Origin: Verrucomicrobiales bacterium
Lineage (GTDB): Bacteria; Verrucomicrobiota; Verrucomicrobiia; Verrucomicrobiales; V1-33
Assembly (NCBI GenBank): GCA_018003315.1
Contig: JAGNEJ010000031.1
Coordinates: forward strand, 1 to 45,315
Direction of reading: 5' to 3'
DNA: 45,315 bases
The position numbers and the translations under genes are program-made. The notes beneath the pieces were generated by a model. That model had not been told where the DNA came from and did not search any database. It saw only the letters and a list, made by a program, of their open reading frames with translations. Shown piece by piece: positions 26,436 through 36,122 of this stretch (position 1 is the stretch's first letter; each line of letters opens with the position of its first letter).

Positions 26436-26508
26436 AAAATGAGCCGGTCACGCTGCCACCCGGTCAACGCAAGGCACCGAAATGTGGACAGGATCGGTTG
26501 CTCATTTT
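26436..26508 (-). other. structured intergenic element between SDR and protease genes
   Basis: AAAATGAGC (26436-26444) and GCTCATTTT (26500-26508) are perfect 9-bp arms enclosing 55 nt. Inside lie a smaller ACCGA / TCGGT stem and two direct repeats CCGGTCA. It overlaps the SDR stop and is followed on the minus strand by ACTCC. It may be the SDR terminator or a folded 5' leader of the protease mRNA. Confidence 0.4.
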
Positions 26509-27275
26509 GGAGGGTTGCGTCCGATGAATGGATATTGTTCCACTTCCAGCACCTGGCCGCTGATCGGGCCGCAGGCATCGCTCAGAAAATACACGGCGGC
26601 TTCCGCGATTTCCTCCGGGTGGAAAATGCGTCCGATTGGAGCAAACATGGCCGGGAGCGTTTTGTACCAGTCATCCGGTTTGCCTGCCTTCTTCTGGACC
26701 TGCTTTTCGTTTTCGGTGAGCACCCAGCCGGGATTGATCTGGTTGACCCGAATGCCGTGAGTGCGCAGCAGGGTGTCGCCAAGATTTCTGGTCAGGGTCA
26801 TCAGGGCGCCCTTGGAGATGCTGTAGGGCAGCAGATTTTCCTCGCCACAGTAGGCGTTGACGCTGCCGATGTTGACCACGCAGCCTTTTGATTTCTGGAG
26901 ATGGGCCGCGGCCGCGCGGATGAGCAGAAAGGGAGCCCTCACGTTGATTTGCATCACCCGGTCGAAGAATGCCGCGTCCGTGTCTTCCAGGCGGCCGCGG
27001 ACCACCCAGGCAGCATTGTTCACCACGGCGTCCAGCCGCCCGAATGCCGCCAGTGCGGCATCCACCAGCCGCTGGGGAACGTCCGTGTCCGTCAGGTCCC
27101 CTGGACAAAATGCGGCGGCTCCGCCCAGTTCCGATTCCATCCTGGCACCGTTCTCTGTTTCCAGTCCGTGCAGAAGCACTTTCGCGCCTTCTGAAACACA
27201 CCGGAGGGCGATGGCGGCCCCAATGCCGGTGGTGCTTCCGGTGACAATCACACATTTTCCGTTGAGTCTGGCCAT
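26502..27275 (-). CDS. SDR-family oxidoreductase
   Basis: This 257-residue classical short-chain dehydrogenase has the cofactor motif T-G-S-T-T-G-I-G (12-19), N-N-A-A (86-89), Asn111 and the catalytic set Ser138, Tyr151, Lys155 (Y-S-I-S-K). The Arg or Asp that would set NADP versus NAD preference is not obvious after beta-2 (L-L-H-G-L-E), where the acidic residue would favour NAD(H). Substrate is unknown. It begins 54 bp after the BioF-like gene on the same strand and is probably in the same transcript. A link to that enzyme's ketone product, as in the 3-ketosphinganine reductase step, is possible but not shown. Confidence 0.9.
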   Translation of the reverse strand: MARLNGKCVIVTGSTTGIGAAIALRCVSEGAKVLLHGLETENGARMESELGGAAAFCPGDLTDTDVPQRLVDAALAAFGRLDAVVNNAAWVVRGRLEDTDAAFFDRVMQINVRAPFLLIRAAAAHLQKSKGCVVNIGSVNAYCGEENLLPYSISKGALMTLTRNLGDTLLRTHGIRVNQINPGWVLTENEKQVQKKAGKPDDWYKTLPAMFAPIGRIFHPEEIAEAAVYFLSDACGPISGQVLEVEQYPFIGRNPPK

Positions 27276-27329
27276 GCCGCAAAATTAGGAGCGTCGGCCT
27301 GCGGTGCAAACGGTTTCACCAGCGCAGTC

Positions 27330-28514
27330 TCATCCCACGGGGGTTCTGCCGGAAATGCCCGCCCGTTGAAGTGCCGCCGCGAGCGCCCCGACCTGCGACT
27401 CGGCGTGGTCTGCCGAAAATGTCACCCGGAGCCGCGCCTTGCCGCGGGCCACGGTCGGATAGCGGATGGCCGGCACGAGAAATCCCTGCTCGAGCAGTTT
27501 TGTGCTGCATTCCACGGCGGCTGCTTCATCGCCAATGATCAGCGGGAGGATGGCGCTTTCCGCCGCGTGGATCGTGCCGCCCATGGCATGAACAAAGGCC
27601 TCCACGCGCTGCCATAGCAGGTGTCTGCGGCGGTCGCCAATGCTCGTCGGAAGAATGCGCTCCACCACCGCACAGGCGGCAGCGGCGAGTGCCGGCGGCG
27701 GTGCCGTGGAATACACGAAACTGCGCGCCCGGTTTGCCAGCAGGTCAATCACATCACGCCGGGAGCAGACAAATCCGCCGCTCAGCCCGGCGGCCTTGCT
27801 GAGCGTTCCCAGGTGCAGGTCGATGCGCGCAGCCAGGGCGAGTTTGTTAGCCAGTCCGCGGCCTCCCTTGCCGAGGATGCCGAACGCGTGGGCTTCATCC
27901 ACCAGCAGCCATGCGCCGCACGCCTCCTTGAGCCTGACAATTTCCGTCAGGTCCGCCCAGTCGCCATCCATGCTGAAGACGCTCTCCGTGACAACGAGGG
28001 TGCGGCCATCGACCCCAGCCATCCTGACAGCCCAGTCCAGCAGGCGGGCCAGCTTCTCCATGTGGTTGTGGGGAAAAACCCGGATCGTCGCGCCGGAAAG
28101 TTTTGCCCCATCCACCAGGCTCGCATGGCAGAGCTTGTCGAGAATGACAATGTCCCCTGGGCGCAGCAGGGCTGTCAGGGTGCCGACCGCCGCAGCATAT
28201 CCGCTGGAAAAACAGAGAGCTGCCTCCGTGCCCTTGAGGCGGGCCAGTGCCGCCTCCAGCTCGCTGTGCGGACTGAGGGTTCCGGAAACCAGGCGGGAGG
28301 CACCGGCCCCGGCTCCATGCACGGCGACTGCCTGCTGCAGTGCCGCTTTCACCACCTCTGCATTGGCCAGACCCAGATAGTCGTTGGAGGAAAAATTGAC
28401 CACCGTCCGGCCGTTCAGACGGACTTCAGGGGCTTGCGGTCCCTGGAGCGTGCGCAGGCTGCGGCGCAGCCCGGAAGCCTCCATCGCGGCGAGTTCGGAG
28501 GAGGGATCGCGCAT
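27330..28514 (-). CDS. 8-amino-7-oxononanoate synthase-like alpha-oxoamine synthase
   Basis: This 394-residue PLP enzyme of the alpha-oxoamine synthase family starts at ATG 28514, 14 bp after the carboxypeptidase stop. The fold-type I features are present: H130 in D-K-L-C-H-A-S, D206-E-A-H209 and Schiff-base Lys240 in L-G-T-L-S-K-A-A-G. It joins an amino acid to an acyl thioester with loss of CO2. BioF (alanine plus pimeloyl-CoA/ACP) is the best fit by motif, while serine palmitoyltransferase or Kbl remain possible. No other biotin gene is nearby, and the neighbour is an SDR, so a sphingolipid-type or other route cannot be excluded. Confidence 0.85.
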   Translation of the reverse strand: MRDPSSELAAMEASGLRRSLRTLQGPQAPEVRLNGRTVVNFSSNDYLGLANAEVVKAALQQAVAVHGAGAGASRLVSGTLSPHSELEAALARLKGTEAALCFSSGYAAAVGTLTALLRPGDIVILDKLCHASLVDGAKLSGATIRVFPHNHMEKLARLLDWAVRMAGVDGRTLVVTESVFSMDGDWADLTEIVRLKEACGAWLLVDEAHAFGILGKGGRGLANKLALAARIDLHLGTLSKAAGLSGGFVCSRRDVIDLLANRARSFVYSTAPPPALAAAACAVVERILPTSIGDRRRHLLWQRVEAFVHAMGGTIHAAESAILPLIIGDEAAAVECSTKLLEQGFLVPAIRYPTVARGKARLRVTFSADHAESQVGALAAALQRAGISGRTPVG

Positions 28515-28528
28515 CGCAAAAAAGCGCT

Positions 28529-29386
28529 TCAAGCCACGCCGAGCGCCCAGTGCAGCAGCGCCTTTGATTCCTTCCAGACGGTGCTCAGCGTGGACCCCAG
28601 CATGACCACAATCACGGTCCGTCCGTGGAAAGTGCCGCAGCTCACGAGACATTTGCCCGCGGCATCGGTGAATCCGGTTTTCATTCCATGGCAATAGGGC
28701 GATTGGGTGAGCAGGTGGTTGGTGTTGGTTAGTTTGACTTTACGTCCATCCGCATGGGTAAAGGTGTCTTCGCGGGTGGCTACGGTCCGGCGGATGACCG
28801 GCTGGCAGAGCGCGGCACGGGCCAGCAGCGCCATGTCGCGGGCGGTGGAGTGCTGGTTCTCCGCAGGCAGGCCGCTCGCGTTTTGGAAAATGCTGCTTTT
28901 CATGCCCAGCAGGGCGGCGCGCCGGTTCATCAATCCGGCGAAGGCGGGCTCAGTCCCTGCATGATTTCGCGCCAGGCAGCGCGCCGCGTCGTTGGCGCTT
29001 TTCATGAGCATTCCCTTGAGCAGCTCGCGCCTGGGAAGCTGCTGGCCGGGTTTCAGGAACAGTTTGGTCGGCTCTGCCTGGGCGTCATACTCCGCGGCGG
29101 TGCACAGGCGGTCCAGATTTCCCGCCTCGCACAGCAGCAGTGCCGTGAGCAGTTTTTGCGTGCTGGCAACCTGGCGCTTTTCATCGGCATTTTTCTGGAA
29201 AAAGGGATGTCCCGTGGCGGCATCCACCACGATCACCGCCTTGGCAGAGGTGGCGGGAATGGATGCCGGCTGCTGGCTTGACTGTTTGGATCCATTGGCG
29301 GTCGTACTCCGGGGCGCAGGCTGGCCCAGGCATGGATGCACCAAGGCCGTGCCTGGCAGCAGATGAAGAAAATGGCGTCGATTCAT
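28529..29386 (-). CDS. D-alanyl-D-alanine carboxypeptidase, S11 family
   Basis: This is a 285-residue exported penicillin-binding protein of peptidase family S11. The three active-site motifs are intact: S75-T-Q-K78, S130-A-N132 and K236-T-G238. It removes the terminal D-Ala from peptidoglycan stem peptides in the periplasm. The N-terminus M-N-R-R-H-F-L-H-L-L-P-G looks like an export signal. The protein ends soon after the catalytic domain, so it lacks the C-terminal PBP5 domain and membrane-anchoring helix of E. coli DacA and may be soluble. It follows the TPR gene by 33 bp and precedes the BioF-like gene by 14 bp. Confidence 0.92.
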   Translation of the reverse strand: MNRRHFLHLLPGTALVHPCLGQPAPRSTTANGSKQSSQQPASIPATSAKAVIVVDAATGHPFFQKNADEKRQVASTQKLLTALLLCEAGNLDRLCTAAEYDAQAEPTKLFLKPGQQLPRRELLKGMLMKSANDAARCLARNHAGTEPAFAGLMNRRAALLGMKSSIFQNASGLPAENQHSTARDMALLARAALCQPVIRRTVATREDTFTHADGRKVKLTNTNHLLTQSPYCHGMKTGFTDAAGKCLVSCGTFHGRTVIVVMLGSTLSTVWKESKALLHWALGVA

Positions 29387-29419
29387 GAGTGCTTGATGGC
29401 GCAGTAGTCGGAGGCGGAA

Positions 29420-30259
29420 TTACTGCTTTTTCTTTGTTGGGGGCGTCGGCTTGGCTGCTTTTTTGTCACCGGTGGCCGGAGGCGCTGGCGGCTTTTGCCC
29501 TGTCGGCTTGGTTTCGTCGTCGGCGCTCCTGGACCCGGGCACGCCTTCTGCCAGCTGCTTTTCCACCAGATCATCCGGTTCCTCACCGAGATCGCGTGAC
29601 TTTTGATAGTGGCGTCGGGCCATTTCCAGCGCGGGCGGCTTTTGTTCCAGATAAAGCAGGGCCAGATTGAAATGGGCCTCGGCGAAATCCGGCGAGAGGT
29701 CCACCGCCTTCTGCAGTTCCTGTTCGGCGCCATTGGTCCAGCCGACATTTTTGAGCACGGTGGCCAGGGCGTTGTGGATGCGGGGGTCCACCGGGTCTTC
29801 ATGAATGGCCCGTGTCAGCGCGGAAACCGCCAGCATGTCGAATTTCATCTGGTGGTAGAGCAGGCCCAGCGCCATCCATGTGGCCGGCAGATTTGGCCGC
29901 AGCCTGACGGCTTTTTCCAGATGTTCCCTGGCTTCCGGGAATTGCTTGAGCTGCAGTTCCACGGAGCCCAGATTGGAGAGTGCCGCGGCGCTTTCGGGCT
30001 GCAGCGTGAGCACATCCTCCCACATCTCGCGGGCTTTTTTCCAGTCCCCGCGCCGCATGGCTTCGGTGGCCTGCCGGGCGAACACCGTCGCCTGCTCCAT
30101 CGCCTTGGTCAGCGGCGGCAATTCTGCCGGTTTCGCCTCCTCCTCAGCAGGGGCGGGCGGCGGGGCATCCGGTTCCTGGGCCAGGGCAGCCGAGCGCATG
30201 GCCGCCGCCATCAGGGCGACGGCACAAATGGAGGCGCAAAGTTGTCGGGGTAATGCCAT
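29420..30259 (-). CDS. secreted tetratricopeptide repeat protein
   Basis: This 279-residue protein starts at ATG 30259 with a signal peptide (cleavage near A-L-A about residue 27). A Pro/Glu-rich linker follows, then four to five TPR units (about 60-225) with the A-L-x-N-L-G-x-V-E-L and A-H-F-N-L-A-L-L-Y-L-E patterns. The tail is rich in Pro, Lys and Ala and ends K-K-K-Q. Such proteins act as periplasmic scaffolds. It is the first gene of a likely operon with the carboxypeptidase, AONS-like and SDR genes, so it may assist cell-wall enzymes. An upstream ATG at 30307 is possible but precedes the signal peptide. Confidence 0.82.
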   Translation of the reverse strand: MALPRQLCASICAVALMAAAMRSAALAQEPDAPPPAPAEEEAKPAELPPLTKAMEQATVFARQATEAMRRGDWKKAREMWEDVLTLQPESAAALSNLGSVELQLKQFPEAREHLEKAVRLRPNLPATWMALGLLYHQMKFDMLAVSALTRAIHEDPVDPRIHNALATVLKNVGWTNGAEQELQKAVDLSPDFAEAHFNLALLYLEQKPPALEMARRHYQKSRDLGEEPDDLVEKQLAEGVPGSRSADDETKPTGQKPPAPPATGDKKAAKPTPPTKKKQ

Positions 30260-30331
30260 GGAATGATGCTTACCGCAGCGCTTTCCAAAAGAAAGCGGAA
30301 GATGCAAGTGCGCGAAAGGCCCCGTGCGGCA

Positions 30332-33300
30332 TCAGCGGCTGACCGAAAGCCTGAAGAACCGGCGGGGCCGTGCGGGATCAGTGATCAGCCGGGTGTCGTG
30401 GATTTGCACCGGGCGCACTGCGCCGACGGCAGGTTCGGTGACGGTAATGTCAGGAAGCAGTGATGTCAGGGGATTGCCGGAGGTGCTGATGGCGAGATTG
30501 GTCCAAGGGCCAGAGGGCGAATCCGCCACCTGCACCCGGTAGGTGAGATCGCCGGCAAAGGCGTGCCGAACAAATTCGAAGGTTGCTTTGCCGTTGAGCA
30601 CGGTGAGTCCGGTGGCCGTTGCGGTGTCAGGAGAATGCGGGCCGGAGCCGAGCGCATATTCGAGGAGGTTCACGCGCCCGTCGCGATCCGGATCCGCCCA
30701 TTCACCGGCGATGGCTGCGGTGGCGGCATCACTGCCAAACTGGGTGGCCTGCCAGGCGGCGAACATGCCGCGAGCGTGGCCAAGGCCGGTGAGGCGGAGA
30801 TCAAATCCGGTGTCGCTGCTGTTGATGGAAGACTGGTGGAGCTGCACGGCGAGCACATTTGAGCCGTTGACCAGCGCGTCCGCGGGCACGGTAAAACTTC
30901 GCCACGCCTGTTCATTGGATCCGCTGATGGCGGTGGTGGCGAGGGTGTTGGACGCCAGCGGGCCGCTGCGCAGATTGTCGCGCAGGAGTTCCGTCCCGTT
31001 GAGCCAAACAACCACTCCGTCGTCGCGCTGAAATTCCACCTGCAGCGCGTCGAAGGCTGCCGCGTCTGCCACGGTAAACGTGTGGCGCAGCCAGGTGACA
31101 GGATGGACATTGGCGGGATTTCCGCCATTGCTGACAATCGTCATTTCACCGTCCCCACCGTAGCCCAGCCGAGCCGGACCGCTGCTCCAGGAGGCATCGT
31201 TATAGGTGCGCGCGGTCCATGACGCGGAAGGCATGATTCCGTTGTCGCGGTAACGCCATACGGAGCCGGCGGGCACGAGCACGGGGGGCGAAGTCAGCAC
31301 GCCGCCGAGTTCGAGATCGAAGCTCAGATCGCTGCTGCTGGTGCCCGCCTGGTGAACTTCCACGGCCAGAAAATTCGTGCCGGTGCGCAGCAGGCGCACG
31401 TCGCCGGGCAGTGTCAGGAACACATTCTCATTGGCTCCGCCCACGGCAGTGAGCGCCTGCGTGGAAGGAAGAATGGGGCCGGTGGCCGGAAGATTGCTGC
31501 GGACCAGTTCGCGTCCGTTGAGCCAGACGAGGGCTCCGTCATCGCGCAGCAGCCGGAGACGCAGCGCATGGTAGGCTCGGGCGTCGTTCACCTGGAAAAT
31601 GCGGCGAAACCAGGTGGTGATGCGCGCAGGATTGTTCACCAGCATGGTAGCTTCGTCATTTTCACCAAAGCCAAGCTGCGCCGCACCCGCAGGCCATGCG
31701 TTGTCATTGAAGGCCCCAGTCGTCCAAGTGGCAGGCGGAATGGCGCCGGTGTCGAGATATTTCCAGGAGGAACCCGCAGCGGTTAGGATATCCGGCGCGT
31801 CGAGGAACTCCAGCGTGCGCCGCATGATTTCCGCACGCACCGAACTTCCGGTGATGGTTTCGAATGGCAGCCCGAAATAGACGACGCGCCCTCCGCCTGC
31901 AGCGCCGTTGTATTGCAGCACCGCCGCACCGCTGCTGACTCCGGCATACGTCATTGCCGCCGCGGCTCCGCCCTGCGGTGTCAAAACGTCCGGTGTCTGG
32001 ACCGGATACACGCCGCGCGTGCCGTCGTCGAACGTCATTGCCGACATGCCTGCAAAAATCCCGGTGGGCGATGCCTGGAGCGTGTAACTGGCGGAATCGT
32101 CATTGCTGTCCGCTTCGAGATCGGCTTTCAGGTGCGTGTTGAAAAACGTGCGGTCCGCCGTGGACGGACCGCTGGCGCGGTCGAGGTCCCATGCGATCTC
32201 CGAACCGGAGACGAACAAATGTCCCCCGGCGCTGCGGAAGGCGGCTACTGCGGCCTGTTCCGAACCGCTGAAGGTTTCATCGTTCACCGATTCCTGGCCG
32301 CAGGCCCAGATGACGACGGCATAGTTCGCCAGATTTACGAGGCCGGCAGCCACGTGCTCATTTTGACAGGAATCGAACGCATACCCCGCGGCGCTCACCG
32401 CCCGGCCGTGCGGCACCACATAGTCACAGGCGTTACTGCGCCGCGGCAGCACCCGTTCCACCGCTCCGGTGCCGTCCGGCGGCGCATAACCTTGGCGCGT
32501 CAAATCCTGGCGGAGGTTGAGCGTGCGGTCAAAGCGGTCAAAGGCATTCACCAACAGCACCTGACGCACCCCCGTGGAGGCGGCCCGGCAGCCGGCGACT
32601 TCCGTTGGAAAGGACTCGCCGCCGGCATTCACCGCCGCCACGCGGAAATACCATTCCGTGTCAGGTGCCAGACCAGAAATGGCATGCGTGGTCACATTGC
32701 CAACGGTCACCGGCGAGCCAAAACCATAGCCGTTTGACGAGCGGTAAATCACATAGCCAGACGGTGCGCCGCTGCCTCCGGTGCTCACCGGTGCGGTCCA
32801 GTTCAACTCCACGGCACCGTCGGTGCCGACCCGTGCGCGAAGTCCCGTCGGGGCATCGGGAGGGAAGTTCAACGGTCCGCCGCCAAACTCATTCATGTAA
32901 CGAATCACTGCGTGCAGCGCGGCCTTGCCCACGGCATTCCGTCCTTTCGGATCGCGCATCAGTTTCGCGTCGTCCGCACTGTCGTGAAACGCAACCTCGA
33001 TGATGGTGGCGTCCATTTCGTCACCGAACAGGCTGCCGTCGATTTCCGAATAGCCTCCGGTGTAGGTGACGGTGCTGCGGTTCTGCCAGGGAACCTCCAG
33101 TGGCGGGGAGCCGAGGGAAACGAGATCCTGCGTTACCTCTGCGCCGCAGAGTTGTGCGAGGCGCACCTGATTTGGCGTGGGATCACCGGTGATGAGTGCC
33201 AGTGTGCCGCGCCCCCCGCCGGCATTGGAATGAAAACTGATGTGAATGCGGTCAAACATGCTTCCGGCTTCTGCGCGATTCATCTCGGCGGACATTTTCG

Positions 33301-34303
33301 GCGGCGCGCTCCAACTGTCGCTTTCGTCATCGCCGCCGCCGTTGTAGAGCGTGCTGGACTGGCCCTGACCGAGATTGGCCTGGATCCAGTAGCGGCAATT
33401 CTCCTCTTCACAGGGATAGGTGCTCACTCCGGTGCCGCGGTCCACGGTGCCCATACCGTTTCCAAAGCGGATGGCATCGGCAAAGGTATAGGCGCCGTCG
33501 GTGGTGGAACGCAGATTGCTCACCACGACGGAACCGGTGGCGGCATTCGATCCCGCCTCGAAATAATACTCGCCGAGATAGACCCAGCCGTTGCCGACCA
33601 TGTGATGCGGGATGCGCACCTGCGATTCTCCGCCGGTGTGGCGGATGCGATAAAGCTGCCAGGTGCGGTCGGAACCGTGCCGCACCCAGGTATAGACCGG
33701 ATAAAATCCGCGCGCGGGAAGGTCCGGCGTGTAAATCGCAGTTGCCGTTTCCGTGTTCGCCAGCGCTGCGAAGCGGTAAGGCACATCGCCCGCACTGCCA
33801 AAAAACAGCGTGGAGGTGCTGTTGGCCCAGGAACCGGTGTAGGTCACTGCCGCGTCGTCGTTGTCCAGCACCACTGCGTTGTTCTGCTGCCCCAGCGGGC
33901 GCATCGGCACCACCACGGCACCGGCATTGAAGCACCATGCCGCGAAGAAATTCATCTGATCCAGGTTGCCCATGTCCTCATTCATTTCCTGAGTCACGCC
34001 GCGCTGCAGCCGCCAGTAATTCGGATCCCAGGTCCAGCCATGTCCGCCGTTGGTGAATACGATGCGCCCGCTCAGAACGCCCGTCGGCTGGCGCGCCGCC
34101 GGCACCACCGGCCCGCGTGGCTGGAATGCCGGTGGAGACGGCTCCACCGGCATGGTTTCAGCAAAGTCCGGTGAATGCTCGGTGGGCGGTTCGATGGTTT
34201 CATCAATGAGCCGGGTCTCGGATGCCGCGGCGGCCGCGAGCAGCAGGGACGCGATGCCGCAAATGGCGGTGGCGACTGGAACCGCTGTCCTCATGGAAGT
34301 CAT
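30332..34303 (-). CDS. giant secreted N-acetylmuramoyl-L-alanine amidase-like multidomain protein
   Basis: This 1323-residue exported protein starts at ATG 34303 with a signal peptide (cleavage near A-A-S about residue 26). An Amidase_3-type catalytic domain is split: His88 in N-G-G-H-G, then a golvesin-C-like beta domain (about 144-281), then His358 in S-F-H-S-N-A and the catalytic Glu436 in E-V-A-F-H-D-S. A fibronectin III domain (about 478-565), a GATase1/DUF4350-like domain (about 568-835) and two W-K-Y beta modules follow (about 838-1000 and 1006-1170, opening A-G-S-x-W-K/R-Y). The end has D-P-D-R-D-G and the shared C-terminal module ending R-R-F-F-R-L-S-V. It probably cleaves peptidoglycan, but the substrate could differ. 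Confidence 0.8.
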   Translation of the reverse strand: MTSMRTAVPVATAICGIASLLLAAAAASETRLIDETIEPPTEHSPDFAETMPVEPSPPAFQPRGPVVPAARQPTGVLSGRIVFTNGGHGWTWDPNYWRLQRGVTQEMNEDMGNLDQMNFFAAWCFNAGAVVVPMRPLGQQNNAVVLDNDDAAVTYTGSWANSTSTLFFGSAGDVPYRFAALANTETATAIYTPDLPARGFYPVYTWVRHGSDRTWQLYRIRHTGGESQVRIPHHMVGNGWVYLGEYYFEAGSNAATGSVVVSNLRSTTDGAYTFADAIRFGNGMGTVDRGTGVSTYPCEEENCRYWIQANLGQGQSSTLYNGGGDDESDSWSAPPKMSAEMNRAEAGSMFDRIHISFHSNAGGGRGTLALITGDPTPNQVRLAQLCGAEVTQDLVSLGSPPLEVPWQNRSTVTYTGGYSEIDGSLFGDEMDATIIEVAFHDSADDAKLMRDPKGRNAVGKAALHAVIRYMNEFGGGPLNFPPDAPTGLRARVGTDGAVELNWTAPVSTGGSGAPSGYVIYRSSNGYGFGSPVTVGNVTTHAISGLAPDTEWYFRVAAVNAGGESFPTEVAGCRAASTGVRQVLLVNAFDRFDRTLNLRQDLTRQGYAPPDGTGAVERVLPRRSNACDYVVPHGRAVSAAGYAFDSCQNEHVAAGLVNLANYAVVIWACGQESVNDETFSGSEQAAVAAFRSAGGHLFVSGSEIAWDLDRASGPSTADRTFFNTHLKADLEADSNDDSASYTLQASPTGIFAGMSAMTFDDGTRGVYPVQTPDVLTPQGGAAAAMTYAGVSSGAAVLQYNGAAGGGRVVYFGLPFETITGSSVRAEIMRRTLEFLDAPDILTAAGSSWKYLDTGAIPPATWTTGAFNDNAWPAGAAQLGFGENDEATMLVNNPARITTWFRRIFQVNDARAYHALRLRLLRDDGALVWLNGRELVRSNLPATGPILPSTQALTAVGGANENVFLTLPGDVRLLRTGTNFLAVEVHQAGTSSSDLSFDLELGGVLTSPPVLVPAGSVWRYRDNGIMPSASWTARTYNDASWSSGPARLGYGGDGEMTIVSNGGNPANVHPVTWLRHTFTVADAAAFDALQVEFQRDDGVVVWLNGTELLRDNLRSGPLASNTLATTAISGSNEQAWRSFTVPADALVNGSNVLAVQLHQSSINSSDTGFDLRLTGLGHARGMFAAWQATQFGSDAATAAIAGEWADPDRDGRVNLLEYALGSGPHSPDTATATGLTVLNGKATFEFVRHAFAGDLTYRVQVADSPSGPWTNLAISTSGNPLTSLLPDITVTEPAVGAVRPVQIHDTRLITDPARPRRFFRLSVSR

Positions 34304-34416
34304 CGTGCGAAGGTGTTCGGCGGGAACCTTGGCGCAAAACCGCTTTGACGGAAATCGCTTCGCTTCCCGGATGCTCACCGCCCCATGCCCAGGCATCGGC
34401 CGGAACGCTTCCGCAA

Positions 34417-35997
34417 TTACACTCCGGCCAGCTTCCTGGTGCGTTTGCGTGGCGATTGCCCGGATTTTGCCGCCAGGGCCTCAATGGAAAGAATGCGGTT
34501 GACAGCGTTGAGGTAGGCACGGGTGCTGGCTTCCACCACATCGGTGCTGGCCCCCTTGCCGGTGATGGTTTCACCGCCGCCGAAATCCGCTTGGAGGGTG
34601 ACCTCAGCCACGGCGTCCTTTCCGGCCCCGACGGCATTGACGTGATAGGCAGTCAGGTGGCCCCGGCGCTCCAGGAGTCGGTCGATCGTTTTCATGGCGG
34701 CATCGACCGCCCCGTTTCCGGGACAAGAATCGGTGCGGATTTCCTCACCTCGCTTCAACCGGATGGTGGCGGTGGGAACGTTGACGCTGCCGGAGGTGAC
34801 GTGGAGGTAGTCAAGCTGATAGACATCCCCAGTGACCTGCTGGATGGAGTCGTCCACCAGGGCGGCGAGGTCCTCGTCATAGACGAATTTCTTGCGGTCG
34901 CCGATGTCCTTGAAGCGTTTGAAAATGCCGTCCAGTTCGGCATCGCTCAGCTTGTAGCCGAGATGCTGGAGGCGTTTGGCGACTGCGTGGCGTCCGCTGT
35001 GCTTGGTGAGGGGCAGTTCGGTGTCGCCCCAGCCGACTTCGCGCGGGTCCATGATTTCATAGGTTTCCCGCTTTTTGAGGATGCCGTCCTGATGGATTCC
35101 GCTGCTGTGAGCGAAGGCGTTTTCGCCGACGATGGCCTTGCTGCGCTGGACCATGAGCCCGCTCATGCGGCTGATGAGCTTGGAAGAGCGGACGATCTCG
35201 CGGGTGTGCATGCCGATCTGCATTTTCGGAAAGGCATCCGAGCGGGTTTTGATCGCCATGACCACCTCCTCGAGCGCCGCATTGCCGGCCCGTTCACCAA
35301 TGCCGTTGATGGTCCCTTCCACCTGGCGGGCTCCGGCGCGAACCGCCGCCAGGCTGTTGGCCACGGCGAGTCCGAGATCATTGTGGCAGTGTACGCTGAC
35401 GATGGCATCGCCGATGTTCCTGACATTTTCGAAAAGATAGGAAATGAGCCGGGCGTATTCATCCGGCACGGCGCAGCCCACAGTGTCAGGAATGTTCACG
35501 GTCCGGGCACCTGCGGCAATGGCGGTTTCCACCACTCTGGCAAGGAATTCGGGTTCGGTGCGGCTGGCGTCCTCCGGGGAGAATTCCACGTCCTTCACCA
35601 GCGCCCGGGCGCGTTTCACGCCGGCAGCGGTGAGGCGGAGGATTTCGTCCTGTGCCTTGCGCAGTTTGTGTTCGCGGTGGATTTTCGAAGTGGCGAGGAA
35701 AACGTGAATGCGTCCGCGTTCTTTGGCCGGTTTGACCGCGGCCCCGGCGGCGTCGATGTCCTTGTCCACGCAGCGGGCGAGTCCGCAGATGCGCGGCCCC
35801 TTGATCTCGGTGGCAATGCGCTGCACCGCCTCAAAGTCCCCGTCGCTGATGACCGGGAATCCGGCCTCGATGACATCCACGCCGAGGCGCTCAAGCTGCC
35901 GTGCCACTTCGAGCTTCTCGCGCAGGTTCATGGAAGCTCCCGGGCACTGTTCGCCGTCGCGGAGGGTGGTGTCGAAAATAATGAGTCTGTCTGACAT
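34417..35997 (-). CDS. leuA: 2-isopropylmalate synthase-type enzyme
   Basis: This 526-residue enzyme condenses acetyl-CoA with 2-oxoisovalerate, the first committed step of leucine synthesis. The HMGL-like TIM barrel starts [10 protein letters not shown] with metal ligand Asp14, and H203-C-H205-N-D-L-G carries the other ligands. The C-terminal about 140 residues form the LeuA allosteric dimer domain ([12 protein letters not shown], then [11 protein letters not shown]), where leucine would bind. ATG 35997 matches the expected N-terminus [12 protein letters not shown] citramalate synthase is a close alternative, but the leucine-rich leader upstream supports leuA. It heads the long minus-strand block. 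Confidence 0.93.
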   Translation of the reverse strand: MSDRLIIFDTTLRDGEQCPGASMNLREKLEVARQLERLGVDVIEAGFPVISDGDFEAVQRIATEIKGPRICGLARCVDKDIDAAGAAVKPAKERGRIHVFLATSKIHREHKLRKAQDEILRLTAAGVKRARALVKDVEFSPEDASRTEPEFLARVVETAIAAGARTVNIPDTVGCAVPDEYARLISYLFENVRNIGDAIVSVHCHNDLGLAVANSLAAVRAGARQVEGTINGIGERAGNAALEEVVMAIKTRSDAFPKMQIGMHTREIVRSSKLISRMSGLMVQRSKAIVGENAFAHSSGIHQDGILKKRETYEIMDPREVGWGDTELPLTKHSGRHAVAKRLQHLGYKLSDAELDGIFKRFKDIGDRKKFVYDEDLAALVDDSIQQVTGDVYQLDYLHVTSGSVNVPTATIRLKRGEEIRTDSCPGNGAVDAAMKTIDRLLERRGHLTAYHVNAVGAGKDAVAEVTLQADFGGGETITGKGASTDVVEASTRAYLNAVNRILSIEALAAKSGQSPRKRTRKLAGV

Positions 35998-36029
35998 GGA
36001 ATTGAAAGAATGAATGGTTGAAGAATTTG

Positions 36030-36066
36030 CCGCTGCGTCAAGCAAAGCCAGAGGGCTTCGCAGCGG
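36030..36066 (-). terminator. strong hairpin in the leuA leader
   Basis: CCGCTGCG (36030-36037) pairs with CGCAGCGG (36059-36066), and AAGCC (36045-36049) pairs with GGCTT (36054-36058) inside, giving 13 bp with one bulge. It ends 33 bp before the leuA ATG. The downstream minus-strand sequence is A/U-rich but has no run of U, so it is an atypical terminator or a ribosome-access control hairpin. Confidence 0.45.
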
Positions 36067-36069
36067 GAT

Positions 36070-36092
36070 GCCGCATTGCACAAGAATGCGGC
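36070..36092 (-). promoter_or_regulatory. possible antiterminator hairpin in the leuA leader
   Basis: GCCGCATT (36070-36077) and AATGCGGC (36085-36092) form a perfect 8-bp stem with a 7-nt loop. Its upstream arm overlaps CGGCGG (36089-36094), complementary to CCGCCG at 36161-36166 just before the leucine codons of the leader ORF. Pairing of this arm with the leader would exclude the hairpin, as in amino-acid attenuation. Confidence 0.4.
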
Positions 36093-36122
36093 GGAAAAAG
36101 GTGGCCAGAGGAAAGAAAAGGA

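Noticed and set aside
32912-34174. 420-codon plus-strand open frame opposite the amidase-like gene
   Set aside because: Same reason: antisense shadow without motifs, while the minus strand has clear zinc-site residues.
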